DNA of 64,000 nucleotides from Glycine soja (lineage: Eukaryota > Streptophyta > Magnoliopsida > Fabales > Fabaceae): the NCBI RefSeq assembly GCF_004193775.1, contig NC_041003.1, forward strand, positions 43,343,611 to 43,407,610, in the 5' to 3' direction. Made by a program: the position numbers and the translations under genes. Shown in pieces: positions 10,193-21,309 of the stretch (its first letter is position 1; each line of letters opens with the position of its first letter). Below the pieces are notes generated by a model, which was given only the letters and a program-made list of their open reading frames with translations, did not search any database and was not told the DNA's origin.

Positions 10193-12744
10193 CCATAAAC
10201 TGTTTTTTTTTTCTTCAAAATGTTGAAAAATTTGCGTTTATAAAAATTTTACATTTGGAATGTAGTTTCTCTGGAAGTGGTAAAAATTTAGCACATTACA
10301 AAAAGTATTTTCTGGAAGTCAATTTTCAAAAATAAAATAAAATGGGCACCGATTGCCTTTAAGCATTTTCTTTTTTGGGTATTTGCTAAGCGTTGATATA
10401 CTCGTTTTCTTGTTCAGTTCAGAAGGAAAACTATCAAAAAATGAAATTATAAGTCTAGAAGTCATAGAAATACAAATTCCATGGATGTCTTGACATTCCA
10501 ATTACAACAAAGATCTTTCAAGTAAAATAATCACTAAAATCGTATATTATCTGCTGGTAAAATTGCTTATCCTATTAAGAAGTAAATATTCCTGACAAAA
10601 TCAAGCACTCAAGTTCTCTGCACGATGGGGTCCATGGGGACAAATCATATTTTTAAAATTAATAATATTTATTATCATATAGATGAAAATAAAATATCAA
10701 AACTTCACCCAAAAAAATATAATATAGGGTATAATATGTTTTGTGCTCTAAATTTTTTGAAGTTCGATTTTAGTTTCTTTTAAAAAAATCATCCGTTTTT
10801 GTCCCTCAACTTTAAGATGCAGCAATTTTAATCCTTAACGCATTATATAAGCCACTCTTTATTCCTTTATAAAACATTACCTAATTTATTTTTGAGGGGT
10901 AAAAGCGTTGGCATTTCAAAATTGTGATAAGGATAAAAATATATTTTATCCTCTAAAAGAGAAATGAAGTACCCAACCGAGTAAGTATAGAAGAAACAAA
11001 ATATACGAAAGAAACTAATCAATAAAAGACAAAAAATGATGACAAGTAAAAGAAATAAGGAATTGGGGACCAATTACATAGATAAGAACAAATGTATTTT
11101 TATGTTTTCCGCAAAATTAAGGAGTACAAATGCATCTCCTAAGTTGTACCTAGGTCCGCCACCACCAAATCATGGTTTCTCATGATTTCATTTCTATGGT
11201 TTCAAAATCCTTTTACAAGGTTTTTAGAATAAATATTTTCACACAAGCATTCGCATTATACTTCTTATATATACAACTTACTCTTCATCACCTGTCTCCC
11301 ACCAAGCTCCGGTATTATTTTGATCTACTTTTCTCCTCAATATACACAATTAATTGAAAACGAAAATATACTCCTATATCATAGTGAACGAAATTTTCTT
11401 CACTTGTTATCCAATATTTTTTTGGAAGTCACTCAAAGTGTGTTTTTCTCGAGTGTTTGTCCATTCTTATAAGATTTAATTATTTATTTCATCTTTTATC
11501 ATTTTATGATTTGTATTTTTTTAGTTCTTATAGTTTGAAAGTGATTTTTTTAGTGTATATATTTACATTTTATTTTCTTTTATTTCATATGATTTACATT
11601 TTAATTTTAGTTTATGTAATTTGAAATTAATTTTTTTAGTTTTTATAATTTGTATTTTAATTTTCTTTTAGTCCCTATAGTTTGAAAGTAATTTTTTTAG
11701 TCTCTATACTTTATATTTTAATTTTTTTTAGTCCTTATTATTATGAGTAATATTATCAATTACAATTAATTACAAAAATATTAGCAAGTAATTCGTAACT
11801 AATTTATCGCAAAATAATTTGTAATAAGAAAATAATTAATAATTTATAACTAATTTGTAACTAATTATTTTTATATATTTTTTTAATAAGGACTAAAAGG
11901 TAATTAAAATACAATAGAGACTAAAAAATCACTTTTAAACTATATAAACTAAAAGAGAATTAAAAATTTAAAATATAAAAATTAAAAAAACCATTTTCAA
12001 ACTATAAAGACTAAAAAAATATGAAAAATGAAACTATATGAATCAAATCAATAATTTAATTTTATTATCTTCTTATAATAAGAATTCAACAACTTGGGAA
12101 TGATCTCTCACATTTATTGATCATATATAAATATTGCATAATCCAGGAATATGATCTTTATCTAAGAAAAAAAAACAGATAAATTTTAAATTGAAAATCT
12201 TAAATCTTAGCACATTCGTTAGTAATTCCATCATGGATACAATTATTTTATTATTTTAGCTACAAGATTCTTATCCAATTTATATCTTTGTATTATTATT
12301 ATTATGATCATGATATTGAAAATATAAAAAATTTAATAAACAGTCAAAAGGTAGTTAATAAAATAAATTTATATTTTTTAACCAAATATTCATTACCAAA
12401 ACCCGATTAATAAGAAATATATATAAAAAAATATATGCTTACAGTATTTTTTATAGAAAAAAACATTAAAGAACTTCATCTCTCTAGATAATTTTACTTG
12501 ACTTAGTCTAAATTAAATTACTTGATATTAAAAATTTACAGTAATATTTATTTAAAATTTCCCTAGATATGTTTTCTCTAGATAAATTTACTTAACTTAG
12601 TCTAAATTACTTCATATTCAAAACTAGATATTAAAATAAAATTAGGCTTCGACTAAAATATCTAGTTTTACTGAGACAAAGTCCTACAACTCAAAAATCC
12701 TTTTTGTGATACTACTACACTTAAAATTACAAAAAATGATACGT
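10192..12744. other. Gene-poor intergenic DNA
   Basis: No gene is supported here. Short open frames (10319-10501, 10867-11073, 11172-11357) have no recognisable motifs. The region includes the foldback element listed separately and other AT-rich DNA with near-repeats such as the TCTAGATAAATTTACTT block at 12,485-12,620. Confidence 0.6.
11505..12030. mobile_element. AT-rich foldback MITE-like element
   Basis: The left arm repeats 'TTTTTTAGTCCTTATAGTTTGAAAG'-like units several times from 11,515 to 11,740. The right arm (11,885-12,025) carries the reverse complement, with units such as TTTCAAACTATAAAGACTAA. The whole can fold into a long hairpin. It is non-coding. Internal repetition of the arm unit (about every 60 bases) is common in legume foldback repeats. 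Exact ends and target-site duplication are unclear. Confidence 0.6.
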
Positions 12745-13175
12745 TTTTTACAGGAACTCAGCAAAAGCAAGGCATACCTGAAACTCGGTTGCAGCTCTTG
12801 TTAAGGGTGAGTGGAGTTTTCTCACCTGGTGTTCTTACAACATTACTTTAATGGAGGCTGCAGGGTACATAAAAGGGGAAATTAAAATTTCGGGTTACCC
12901 AAAAGCGCAACGAACATTTCTCAGGATATGTTGAACAAAATCATATACATTCTCCTCAAGTAGCAATTGAGGAGTCTCTATTTTCTCTGCTCTGTTGATA
13001 AGCCAGAACTACCTAGCATACCAACCAAAGCATGCCTCAAAGTATCAAGCTCAACTAAGAACACCAGCAACATAAATTTTAATTTTCCCCTTCTATGTAC
13101 CCTCCTAGCCTGTTTTCCTGCCAGCCAGTACGTCCAATTCCCCCACCTTTGGCATATCAACAAAATAATTGACAT
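12745..13175. pseudogene. Scrambled remnant of a PDR-type ABCG transporter
   Basis: Two inverted fragments of the second nucleotide-binding domain of a pleiotropic drug resistance (ABCG) transporter meet near 12,980. The plus-strand piece (about 12,745-12,985) reads, across frameshifts and stops, RLQLLLRVSGVFSPGVLT, then GYIKGEIKISGYPKAQRTF, then EQNHIHSPQVAIEES. The Walker A region between the first two parts is missing. The minus-strand piece (about 13,145 down to 12,982) reads [18 protein letters not shown], then [13 protein letters not shown] and GLSTEQRK. Both pieces contain the GYI.G.IKI segment, so they are two overlapping copies rather than one inverted gene. In-frame stops and missing parts exclude function. 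Family identity rests on several characteristic PDR motifs in the expected order. Confidence 0.8.
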
Positions 13176-16100
13176 TATGGAATGTCATTGTCAGTTGTTC
13201 AAATGGAAGAATCATTTTATTTGGCAGTTTTCTAAATGTTAAATACCATTGGGTGGGTTACTTTTTATTAGCATTGGAAACATATTACAATATGGCATGG
13301 TAATTTTCACTGATGTTTAATGAATCTTCTACCTATTTGATGGGATGAAAATTGTGTCCTACCTATCAGTTTAATGAATTTTCTACCTATTTGATGGGAT
13401 GAAAATTGTATCCTACCTAACAATTAATAAAGTAAAATGATTTTCTTTTATCAAATTAGTCTAATAAAAAATAAATAATCAAAAGGAGAAAAAATTGTGT
13501 CTAATATATTTATCTATTACTAAGCCTTTTTTAAGCCTTAGTCTAACTTATTTAAAAGTTTAGTCTGACTTGAACGTTTATTTACATGATCTTTTTTATA
13601 TAAGAGTCTATAAATAAGCATATAGACTTAACTAAATCAGTGAACCTAAACAGGCCAAGGAGCCTATATATAATGTTACATATTATTGATTTATTATATA
13701 AATAAACCCATCTCTCAAGCCTAATAGTTTTTTTAAAGCCTAAAGTCCAACCTTTTTAGTTAAAAAGGCTGTTTAAAAAGTCTAAGTCCATTCTTTATAA
13801 TAAACAGGTCAGGTCTTTCGAGGGCTAGATCGTAGGTCCCCGATGAATCATCTGATCTATTTTCAGTCCTACTTACAGCACAATATATTTATGAGTTAAA
13901 TATATATATATATTTTTAATCTCTATAAAATTGATAAATTTTATTTTTGGTGTCTAATTTTTTTTTCTTTCTAAATTTTAGATTCATTGATTTTTTTGTT
14001 ATTTATAAAATGAGTAAATTTTGATTTTGATATCTATAGAATATTTTTTTTTATTTTATTGTCATTCCTTAAAAATCTAAAATCATTATTTTTAGTCCTT
14101 AATATTCATTTTTTGTCCTTGATTAGAGATCACAAGTGTCTTCGAACTCACTGAGTTATAAACTAATCTCGCTTGTAATTTGCGTCTGTCGCTAACTAAG
14201 AGAATTTTGCACACTTTAACATTCATTTTTAGCAAATATATCCTAGTTGTAGAAGTCTATACATCACATATAGGATTTTGTCTAACACATGAACTTATTT
14301 TAGTTGCTTCTAACTTATTTTCATAAGCTAGTTCAAGTAGCTTACAAAATAAGGTCTCTTATAAGAAATTAATTTTTTTTTCATTTTTATTCTCACTAAT
14401 ATATTTGAGATAGTTTTTTTTTACCTTTTTAATCAAATAATTAATTATATCCTTTTATATTAAACACTTTTGATTCAACCAACTAGCTTATAAGTTTCCA
14501 AATTTTCATCTAGTTTATAAGTTTTAGTTGACTTATTAATTTCAACTACCGTACAAACTAGTTTTACCAATTTACTTCATGGCGAGAAATAATCAATTAA
14601 GGGGTGTTACCATGATTTTATAATATATATAATTCATTGTTGTTTGTTATCCAGACACTATCTTAGAACCTGATTTAAAGTTAAAGGTATCAAATTGTAT
14701 TTATCTCGTTTGCTCCTTTGAGAAAGTTCATCATGAAAACACCTGTTGGAGAGTATAGATTTCTCAATGACTCTTTTGATTTTGACATGTTTAGATACTT
14801 TCGACATCTAGTGGAGAGTCTAAAAGTAAAGGTCAAATAAAATTGCATAGGTAAATTTAACTCAGAAACAACTTTCATTAAGTTATATAGTTTTATACAT
14901 GTGATAATGACAATTAGAGTTGGAAAAATGGTTTGTGCCGAATTGGATCCAAATAAATGTGCCTAAAAGTAATTAGATCAGTTTGGCTTGACTCGATGGA
15001 CCAAATAGGGCCAGGTCGAACTTTAGAAGGTTGGAATTCAATCAAGCTTATGTTGGTTCATTATTATTTTCATTTGTATTTTTATTTAAATTTCTATAAA
15101 TTTAAGAAAAAAAATTGAAATAAGTCAATTTAGTTTGGTCCGATGAGCTACATTGCTGCAAAAAGTAGAACTATGGAAAAATTTGGGTCGACCAACCCAT
15201 TTCACTTTTCACACTTATCCTGATGAGCTGAACAATGCCATATCGAATAACTTGTTTTGCTAGTTTTATATCATCAATTAATTATAAATCATTGTTCTTA
15301 TGATTGTTAAGGTATTTATTATAAAAATGTTCAAATTTAACATTATTGTTTGTGATTGAATGATCTTGCATACATATTTTCTCTAATTAAATTAATAATT
15401 AATGATATAGACAGAACTCAAATAACATTTCTCAAATTATAAACAACTAAACATATATAATCCCCCTACTTCTAAAAAAAAATATATAATCCCCACAATC
15501 CGTTAGAAACACGCCCTGCATATATAACTTCAAGAAGCCATGAAATCTATTAATTTCCTTTCCAAATACAACCTAAAAATGCACTTTCGTGGGTTGATCT
15601 CACTCCCTCTGCCCTAAGCCCTCTGCAATGCACATAACGTAGCCCATCACCATCAAAAAAAGTAAATCCAAATTTACAGTCATCATCGCAAATATATAGG
15701 TTAGCTAATACTACTATGTTCTTTTTTTGGTATAAATACTACTATGCTCTTAAGCTAAACTAATCTTAAACTTCACAATAACTTTTGGAGTTATATATGT
15801 TAGCTAATAACTCCATTTGAAGAAACCATACACGAAATCCATTCCCACAAGGCCAAAATTTTGATTCATATAATATATTTTTTTTATCAAAATAATTAAG
15901 CAATAAGGCAAGAATTAATTGGAACTAATAGAAGATAGGGGGATTATATATGTTTAATTGTTTATAATTTGTGTACACTTGGTTGCGTTTTCTGTCCTAA
16001 TGAAACAAAAAATTCTTGGCACACTTTCATCTCTACTAAAAAAGTCAAGCAAATATGGAAACACGTTGGCCTTTGAGAGTTGATAGAAAATGGCATAATC

Positions 16101-17044
16101 GATGTTGGAAGCTTTAAGGAACTCGCTTTTAACATCTTGCAGCAGCCCCAACCAGATTTGAGGAAGCCAATTTGCTATAACAATGTGGTGTATCTGTAAT
16201 ACACGCAATGAGAAGCTTTGGGGATCAGACAGAGATCGAAGTCACACTCCATATCAATTTCTGCTGCAATACAATCAAATCCCTCTACACCAACTTAGTT
16301 AACAGAAGGTGATTTGTATGATTTTGTTTTAAATTTTGAAAACTGTGAGTAAAATATTTGAAACTAAAGATTATAAAAACCGAGATTTAGTTTTTTATTT
16401 TTAAAATTAAAAACTGAACAACGTACGCTATTAACAATTTAGTACTAGTACATGCGTAGCTTAACTTTGCGATGAAGTTATCATTACCACAAGCAATCAT
16501 AGTAGGTTTAAAATTTTGAATGAATGACCGAATTATGAAGATTCAAACATGAATGTGTAATTAATAAGTTGTGGTTGTGTAATTAATAAGATTGATTTCT
16601 TGACGTGTTACTTTATGTAACTTGAATGTGTGGCCTTTATTGATACTCATAAAGTTGGAACAGCAGTTACCAGCTCAATTGATAGGACTTGGAAATGAAT
16701 AATGAGAGTAATAATTTTAATTTCTATAAATGTTCTTTGTTCCGTTTCTTGTTTTAATTTCTTATTCTTTTCCTTAAGTTGCATTTAGGGGCCACCTAAG
16801 GTCCTATCAAAAGGACTCCTGCCTAATTTATATAGTCATGGTTTGTTTTAAAACTGGATCTTAATTTTAAATGATGTAAAAGATTATTTAGATTATAATC
16901 TATAGAAGAGGCGTTTAACAGTAAGAAAATTGGGGGTTTAAGGTTTAAGGAGGTGTTGGACATGGCATGGTAGTACTAGTAGAAGCAACTAGGAAGCACT
17001 GAAGCAGTTGATGATGGTAAATAAATGATTATGATTATTCCGTA
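13176..17044. other. Intergenic DNA upstream of the OCTOPUS-like gene
   Basis: No gene is supported. The stretch 13,315-13,430 contains a direct repeat of TCTACCTATTTGATGGGATG (first copy near 13,328, second near 13,381). A MITE-like AT-rich stretch with repeated 'AGCTTATAAG' motifs lies at about 14,280-14,570. The open frame at 15954-16208 (minus) is unrecognised. The last ~300 bases are the presumed promoter and 5' UTR of the next gene. Confidence 0.5.
15655..15692 (+). repeat. Dispersed 38-bp repeat, copy 1
   Basis: The sequence AAATCCAAATTTACAGTCAT, extending to CATCGCAAA, recurs nearly identically at 21271-21309 in the same orientation, directly abutting the LINE remnant there. The source family is unknown. 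Confidence 0.7.
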
Positions 17045-17066
17045 CTCTCTCTCTCTCTCTCTCTCT
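17045..17066 (+). repeat. (CT)n tract in the 5' leader
   Basis: A run of about 11 CT units lies ~90 bases before the start codon of the OCTOPUS-like gene. Pyrimidine tracts near transcription starts (Y patches) are common in plants, so it may mark the core promoter or 5' UTR. That role is inferred from position. Confidence 0.6.
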
Positions 17067-17154
17067 GCATACTTATGCCGTGTCTCCCACTCCACTATTA
17101 ACAAACATGTCATTGCTCACACTGCCACCACACTCATACACATGAATCCTAGTC

Positions 17155-18705
17155 ATGAATTCCAATTTTAAACCCCATTGCCTCTCCGCCTGCCACCGCC
17201 ACCCCTCCGTCCCCGTCACCGGCTTCTGCGCCCTCTGCCTCCGCGAACGCCTTGCTGGCTTCCCCTCCGACGACCACCCTCCCCCGCCAGACCTCCGCCG
17301 CTCCAAGTCCTGCTCCCGCCCTGCCACCTCCGACCCCGCTCCCTCCCCCCGCCGCCGCTCCTGCGCCGTCCGCCCCCGCAGCACCCTCTCCGATCTCTTC
17401 ACCCGCGACGACACCAGGAAAACCAAACGCTCTCACAAACCGAACTCTGAAGTTAGGGTTTGTGACGACGACGACGACGACGATGCCGACGAGGAAACCA
17501 AGACGGTGAAGGAGTTCATAGATCTCGAAATACTGCAGCGCAGCAAGAGGAACGCCGCGAGGGATTCCAGAACCTTCTGGAACGCAGCCACCGAGAAGTT
17601 CAAGAAGTGGAAATGGAAGCACCGGTCAAAGAAAAACGGCGATGCTGACAATAATGATGATAATAATAGTGATAATGCAAACAGAAATGCAGAGAAGCGA
17701 AGAGCTAGGAGATTGAGAGACACTCAATCGGAGATTGGAGAATGCAATTTGGGGAGAAGATCTTGCGATACCGATCCGAGGTTTTCGATTGATGTTGGAA
17801 GAATCTCGTTCGATTGCCCTAGAGCTTCCTGGGATGGATGTTTGATTGGAAAATCATGTTCCAGGCTTTCCCCAATGGTTTCACTCGACGAAGATTCCAA
17901 TTCCAATACTAGTAACAATATCAGTGCTGGTGTGGATTTGGAAAGGTCTGGAGATGGTAGACAGAGTTTTGGTTTTGATAGATCAAACTCACGTAGGAGA
18001 CGGTCGATTGCGGAGCTTGATGAGTTGAAATCGATGTCAAATGCAAATGCAAATGCAAATGTGAATGCGAATGCGAAGGTGTCTCCAAAGGTATCTCCAG
18101 CCACCTTTTATGGTGCCAAGTTGTTGATTACTGAGAAGGAGTTAATGGATAGTTATGTGAGATCTTCGAGTGATGTTGTTGAACCTGATTGTGTGGTGGA
18201 ATCTGATTCCAAGGGCGTTGCTGATGTGGCCACTAGGCAAAAGGGTTCGAAGAAGTTGCAGAAATGGCGCGGCATCTGGAACAAGTTGGGATTAGTACAG
18301 AGAACCGAGAGAAAGGAGGATAGGATGGGGGAAGAGAAGGGTGATTCTGGGGTTGAGGTTGAGGTTGAGAAGCCTCTTGCAGAGTCTTTGGAGAGGCTGA
18401 GGAGGGTGGTTAATGTGCAAGCAAGTGAGCCTGTTGGCCAGAAGCTTATGCGTAGCTATAGCGTTAGCTGTAGAAGCCCATGTAGAACCGATGGTTTCAC
18501 AGAAGAGTCTGAGAGCAAAGGGAGTGCTTTGAATGTGAGACAGGAGTTTATGTTTCAGAGGAACCGGAGTGTTCGGTATTCACCCAATAATCCCGACACT
18601 GGCTTGTTGAGGTTCTATTTGACGCCCACAAAGAGCTATAAGAGAAGCAAGGCCGGAAGGAGTAGTGTTAAGGATTTGCATTCAGCAGCCAGAAGTGGCT
18701 TGTGA
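17155..18705 (+). CDS. OCTOPUS-like (DUF740/UPF0503) polar membrane-associated protein
   Basis: A single-exon gene of 516 residues in the plant OCTOPUS/OPL family. Known members are plasma-membrane-associated, polarly localised proteins that act in phloem (protophloem) differentiation. Evidence is the N-terminal Cys/His block CHRHPSVPVTGFCALCLRER (residues 13-32), the LRRSKSCS motif (about 47-54), an acidic Asp run (about 103-110) followed by KTVKEFIDLE, the basic KFKKWKWKHRSKK stretch, the conserved CDTDPRFSIDVGRISFDCPR segment, and the C-terminal RYSPNNPDTGLLRFYLTP block. A low-complexity Ala-Asn run lies near residue 297. There is no transmembrane helix, so membrane association would be peripheral. 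The first ~300 bases are unusually GC-rich for this window and rich in Pro codons. Several long frames overlap on the opposite strand, but only this frame shows conserved motifs. Confidence 0.92.
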   Translation: MNSNFKPHCLSACHRHPSVPVTGFCALCLRERLAGFPSDDHPPPPDLRRSKSCSRPATSDPAPSPRRRSCAVRPRSTLSDLFTRDDTRKTKRSHKPNSEVRVCDDDDDDDADEETKTVKEFIDLEILQRSKRNAARDSRTFWNAATEKFKKWKWKHRSKKNGDADNNDDNNSDNANRNAEKRRARRLRDTQSEIGECNLGRRSCDTDPRFSIDVGRISFDCPRASWDGCLIGKSCSRLSPMVSLDEDSNSNTSNNISAGVDLERSGDGRQSFGFDRSNSRRRRSIAELDELKSMSNANANANVNANAKVSPKVSPATFYGAKLLITEKELMDSYVRSSSDVVEPDCVVESDSKGVADVATRQKGSKKLQKWRGIWNKLGLVQRTERKEDRMGEEKGDSGVEVEVEKPLAESLERLRRVVNVQASEPVGQKLMRSYSVSCRSPCRTDGFTEESESKGSALNVRQEFMFQRNRSVRYSPNNPDTGLLRFYLTPTKSYKRSKAGRSSVKDLHSAARSGL

Positions 18706-21270
18706 AACTGTATTAGCTGTTGAAACTTGAATGTATGTCTGTTTATAAAAACATATATAATGTAATTTTTGTTGTTCACGATATGAAGTACATCACACTG
18801 ATTAGATTACGGTTGCAATTTGTCTAATGATGCTGGTAGCAGAAATAAAGTATTGTTTCCATGATGCTGTTGAGATGGTAATTTTCTAATTGCAGTGATT
18901 CTAGGAGCAACCCTTGATTTTGCTAGAATTTACTGCAAGGATATGCCATCTGTTATTTAATGATTTATATTTTGTTGATGAAATGCCTATGAACTGTCAA
19001 TTTGCTGCCTCAAGTGCTGCAGTGGCATTTCATGGTGTATCTCTCCAAATGCAGCATGAAAGGTTCATCGAAATTTTCATGCTTTATTCACATTTTACAG
19101 AGTAAGCTTCAGCTTCCAAATTCTGGTTCAGCTATGCTGTTGGTTATATCGATGCATGAACTTCAAATTGTGAAGTGTATACATTCCTCAATTATTGAGT
19201 ACCTGAACCTTCGTCTCTTTTAGGAGTATCCACATATACTTAAAGGCATTTATGCTTTTATTTCTTTTATAATTTTCTTGGCTTTAAAAAAAGGTTAAGG
19301 TTCCTGATGTAACTGAGATATGGTATGAGAATTTCTGGGTATGTAATTGGTACAGGAACAACATTGAAGGACAGGGTGTTATAACTGAAATTGCTTTAAT
19401 CGAAAACAGAATTTTGAATATCCTTTTTCCCACCTTATGACAGACCCAAAACTTTTGGGCAGTGGGGCAAGTGTAGTAAAGATAAGTGGATTTTAAATTC
19501 TCTTTAGAATTTTCTCACTCATCCGGATGAGAGGGGGAAAAGTTTGAAACCTAATGGGGGCAAAAATGACCTCCCTGCTATGGTAATGGAATGGGGACAT
19601 GAACTCCCATTGTCAACCACTTAGAATCTAGTTGTCCCAGCCAATGAGTCAACTTGCTTTTTATTTTTTCCTTGCCAAGGATCACAGCAAAGTATATATT
19701 CCATATGAGAAAATTCTGTTAGTGGAAACATCTACTGCATGATGGGGATAACTTGGCTAACTTGGTTAACTTTCCAAAAGAACACTGCAAATCCTTCCAT
19801 TTATAATACTTTATGCTTAGTTGTAGAGATTTTAAAGGTTCTCTATAAGCAAAATATTCTGTTTCTTGGTTAAAGCCTTTCAAAGTCAAGAATCACTGCA
19901 TAAAAAAAGAGTCAAGAATCACTGACATCAAGATTCATGGACTGTTACCATTGGGCTTGTTTTTTTTTTTATTGGTAAATGTTAATTATTAATTTGTTTG
20001 TTTTTGTTAATGGAGGATTCGAACCCATGATTTATCCCTTTTTTTTCCCCTTCACCACCAAACCAACCTTATATCTCCATTGCACTTCCTTTGTATTTTG
20101 GCAGTTATACGGGGGCTTTCAGGCAATAGGCATTACTAGGCAAGGGAAGAATGATTTTATGTTTAAAGCTCGTCAATAGTCATTACTCATGTAGTTGTGG
20201 TTAATTGTTTGTTTAGCAAGAGCTCGAGAAAAATTCAATGTCCGTGTTTCATTGTCTGTAACAGAGAAATGCATATTGCCACTTTATCATCCTTTGCGTG
20301 TGTGTTTTTTCAAACCTAAAATTTATTATGGTCCTGCTTTCTGTTGGCACCTTGATTACTTTTCTTTTGTATTTATCCCTCGGGTCCAATGTTGAAAGAT
20401 TGGTTAGCAAATGCTGTCTGTTTACTCTATTTTTGTGCTTTATTTCTTTGGTTAAGCATCTGTTTGTCATTGAATTTATATGCTGCTAGGATTTTGGAAA
20501 TATGACAAGGTCAGCTAGCTCACTGGTCATTCTGAATTTTCCTGTATCTAACTATGCGAACCAAGCCCATAATTCATATGTATTTGAGACCAAGAAAATG
20601 TGTTTCACTCTATTGTTGCTGTAAAAAAAAAGTTATATTATTTACCTAATTTTATATAATACAATTTTTTTATCAGATCACTCTTTTTTTTATAGTCGTT
20701 AAAAGATTTGTACAATCTTGCTATCTCAAAAATAATTTGTCTAAAGTTAACACAGGATATTTGTAATTGACCTTTGATTTTGAAATAGTTCCTTTTTGAC
20801 TTCTCCTCTGTATTTTCCTCTGATAGCCGTAGGTTTTGCTGATGAATGGAATCAATAATGCATCAGATGTTGACCATGAAGAGAAAATACTTGTAACTGT
20901 TATTATCGTTGGTAAATTGAAATTCTGACTGCTTTCCATAAAGCGCTTAACTTTTCGCTAGTCTTCCAATGATGTTGTCATATTGTGGCCTTAGCATACC
21001 ATTGTGAATTAGACAAGAAATCTAACTTATGATGAAACTGCTTCGGAACAAAAAGCACAACCTTTGACTTGCAAGATATAAATCTCATTTCCATGATGTT
21101 TTTAACTGAAGTACGTGTAAATTCATATTTTTTGGGACAAATTTATACAATATTATTTTTCTCAATGTTATTAAATTAATAGATGTTAGAATGATGGAAG
21201 AAGATTCACTTAGTACTTGTTTAGAAAAGATATATATTTTATTTTGGATAAATAATTTTCTCTATAAATA
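18706..21270. other. Intergenic DNA with SINE-like fragments
   Basis: The first few hundred bases probably hold the 3' UTR of the OCTOPUS-like gene. No other gene is supported. Small open frames between 18,914 and 20,939 have no motifs. Two fragments look tRNA-derived: about 19,580-19,665, with a minus-strand box B-like GGGAGTTCATGTCCCC, and 20,010-20,035, with a GGATTCGAACCC motif. Both are too short or degraded to delimit. Confidence 0.5.
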
Positions 21271-21309
21271 AAAAAAAAGCAAATCCAAATTAACAGTCAT
21301 CATCGCAAA
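21271..21309 (+). repeat. Dispersed 38-bp repeat, copy 2
   Basis: Nearly identical to 15655-15692. It ends exactly where the recognisable LINE coding remnant begins, so it may be the pre-insertion flank or an end of another repeat. Confidence 0.65.

Noticed and set aside
17073..17723. Several long frames overlapping the OCTOPUS-like gene on both strands
   Set aside because: They are artefacts of the GC-rich coding sequence. Only the 17155-18705 frame contains family motifs.
20010..20035. GGATTCGAACCC resembling a tRNA T-loop
   Set aside because: No acceptor stem, D-arm or anticodon arm can be built around it. It is more likely a decayed SINE or other repeat.
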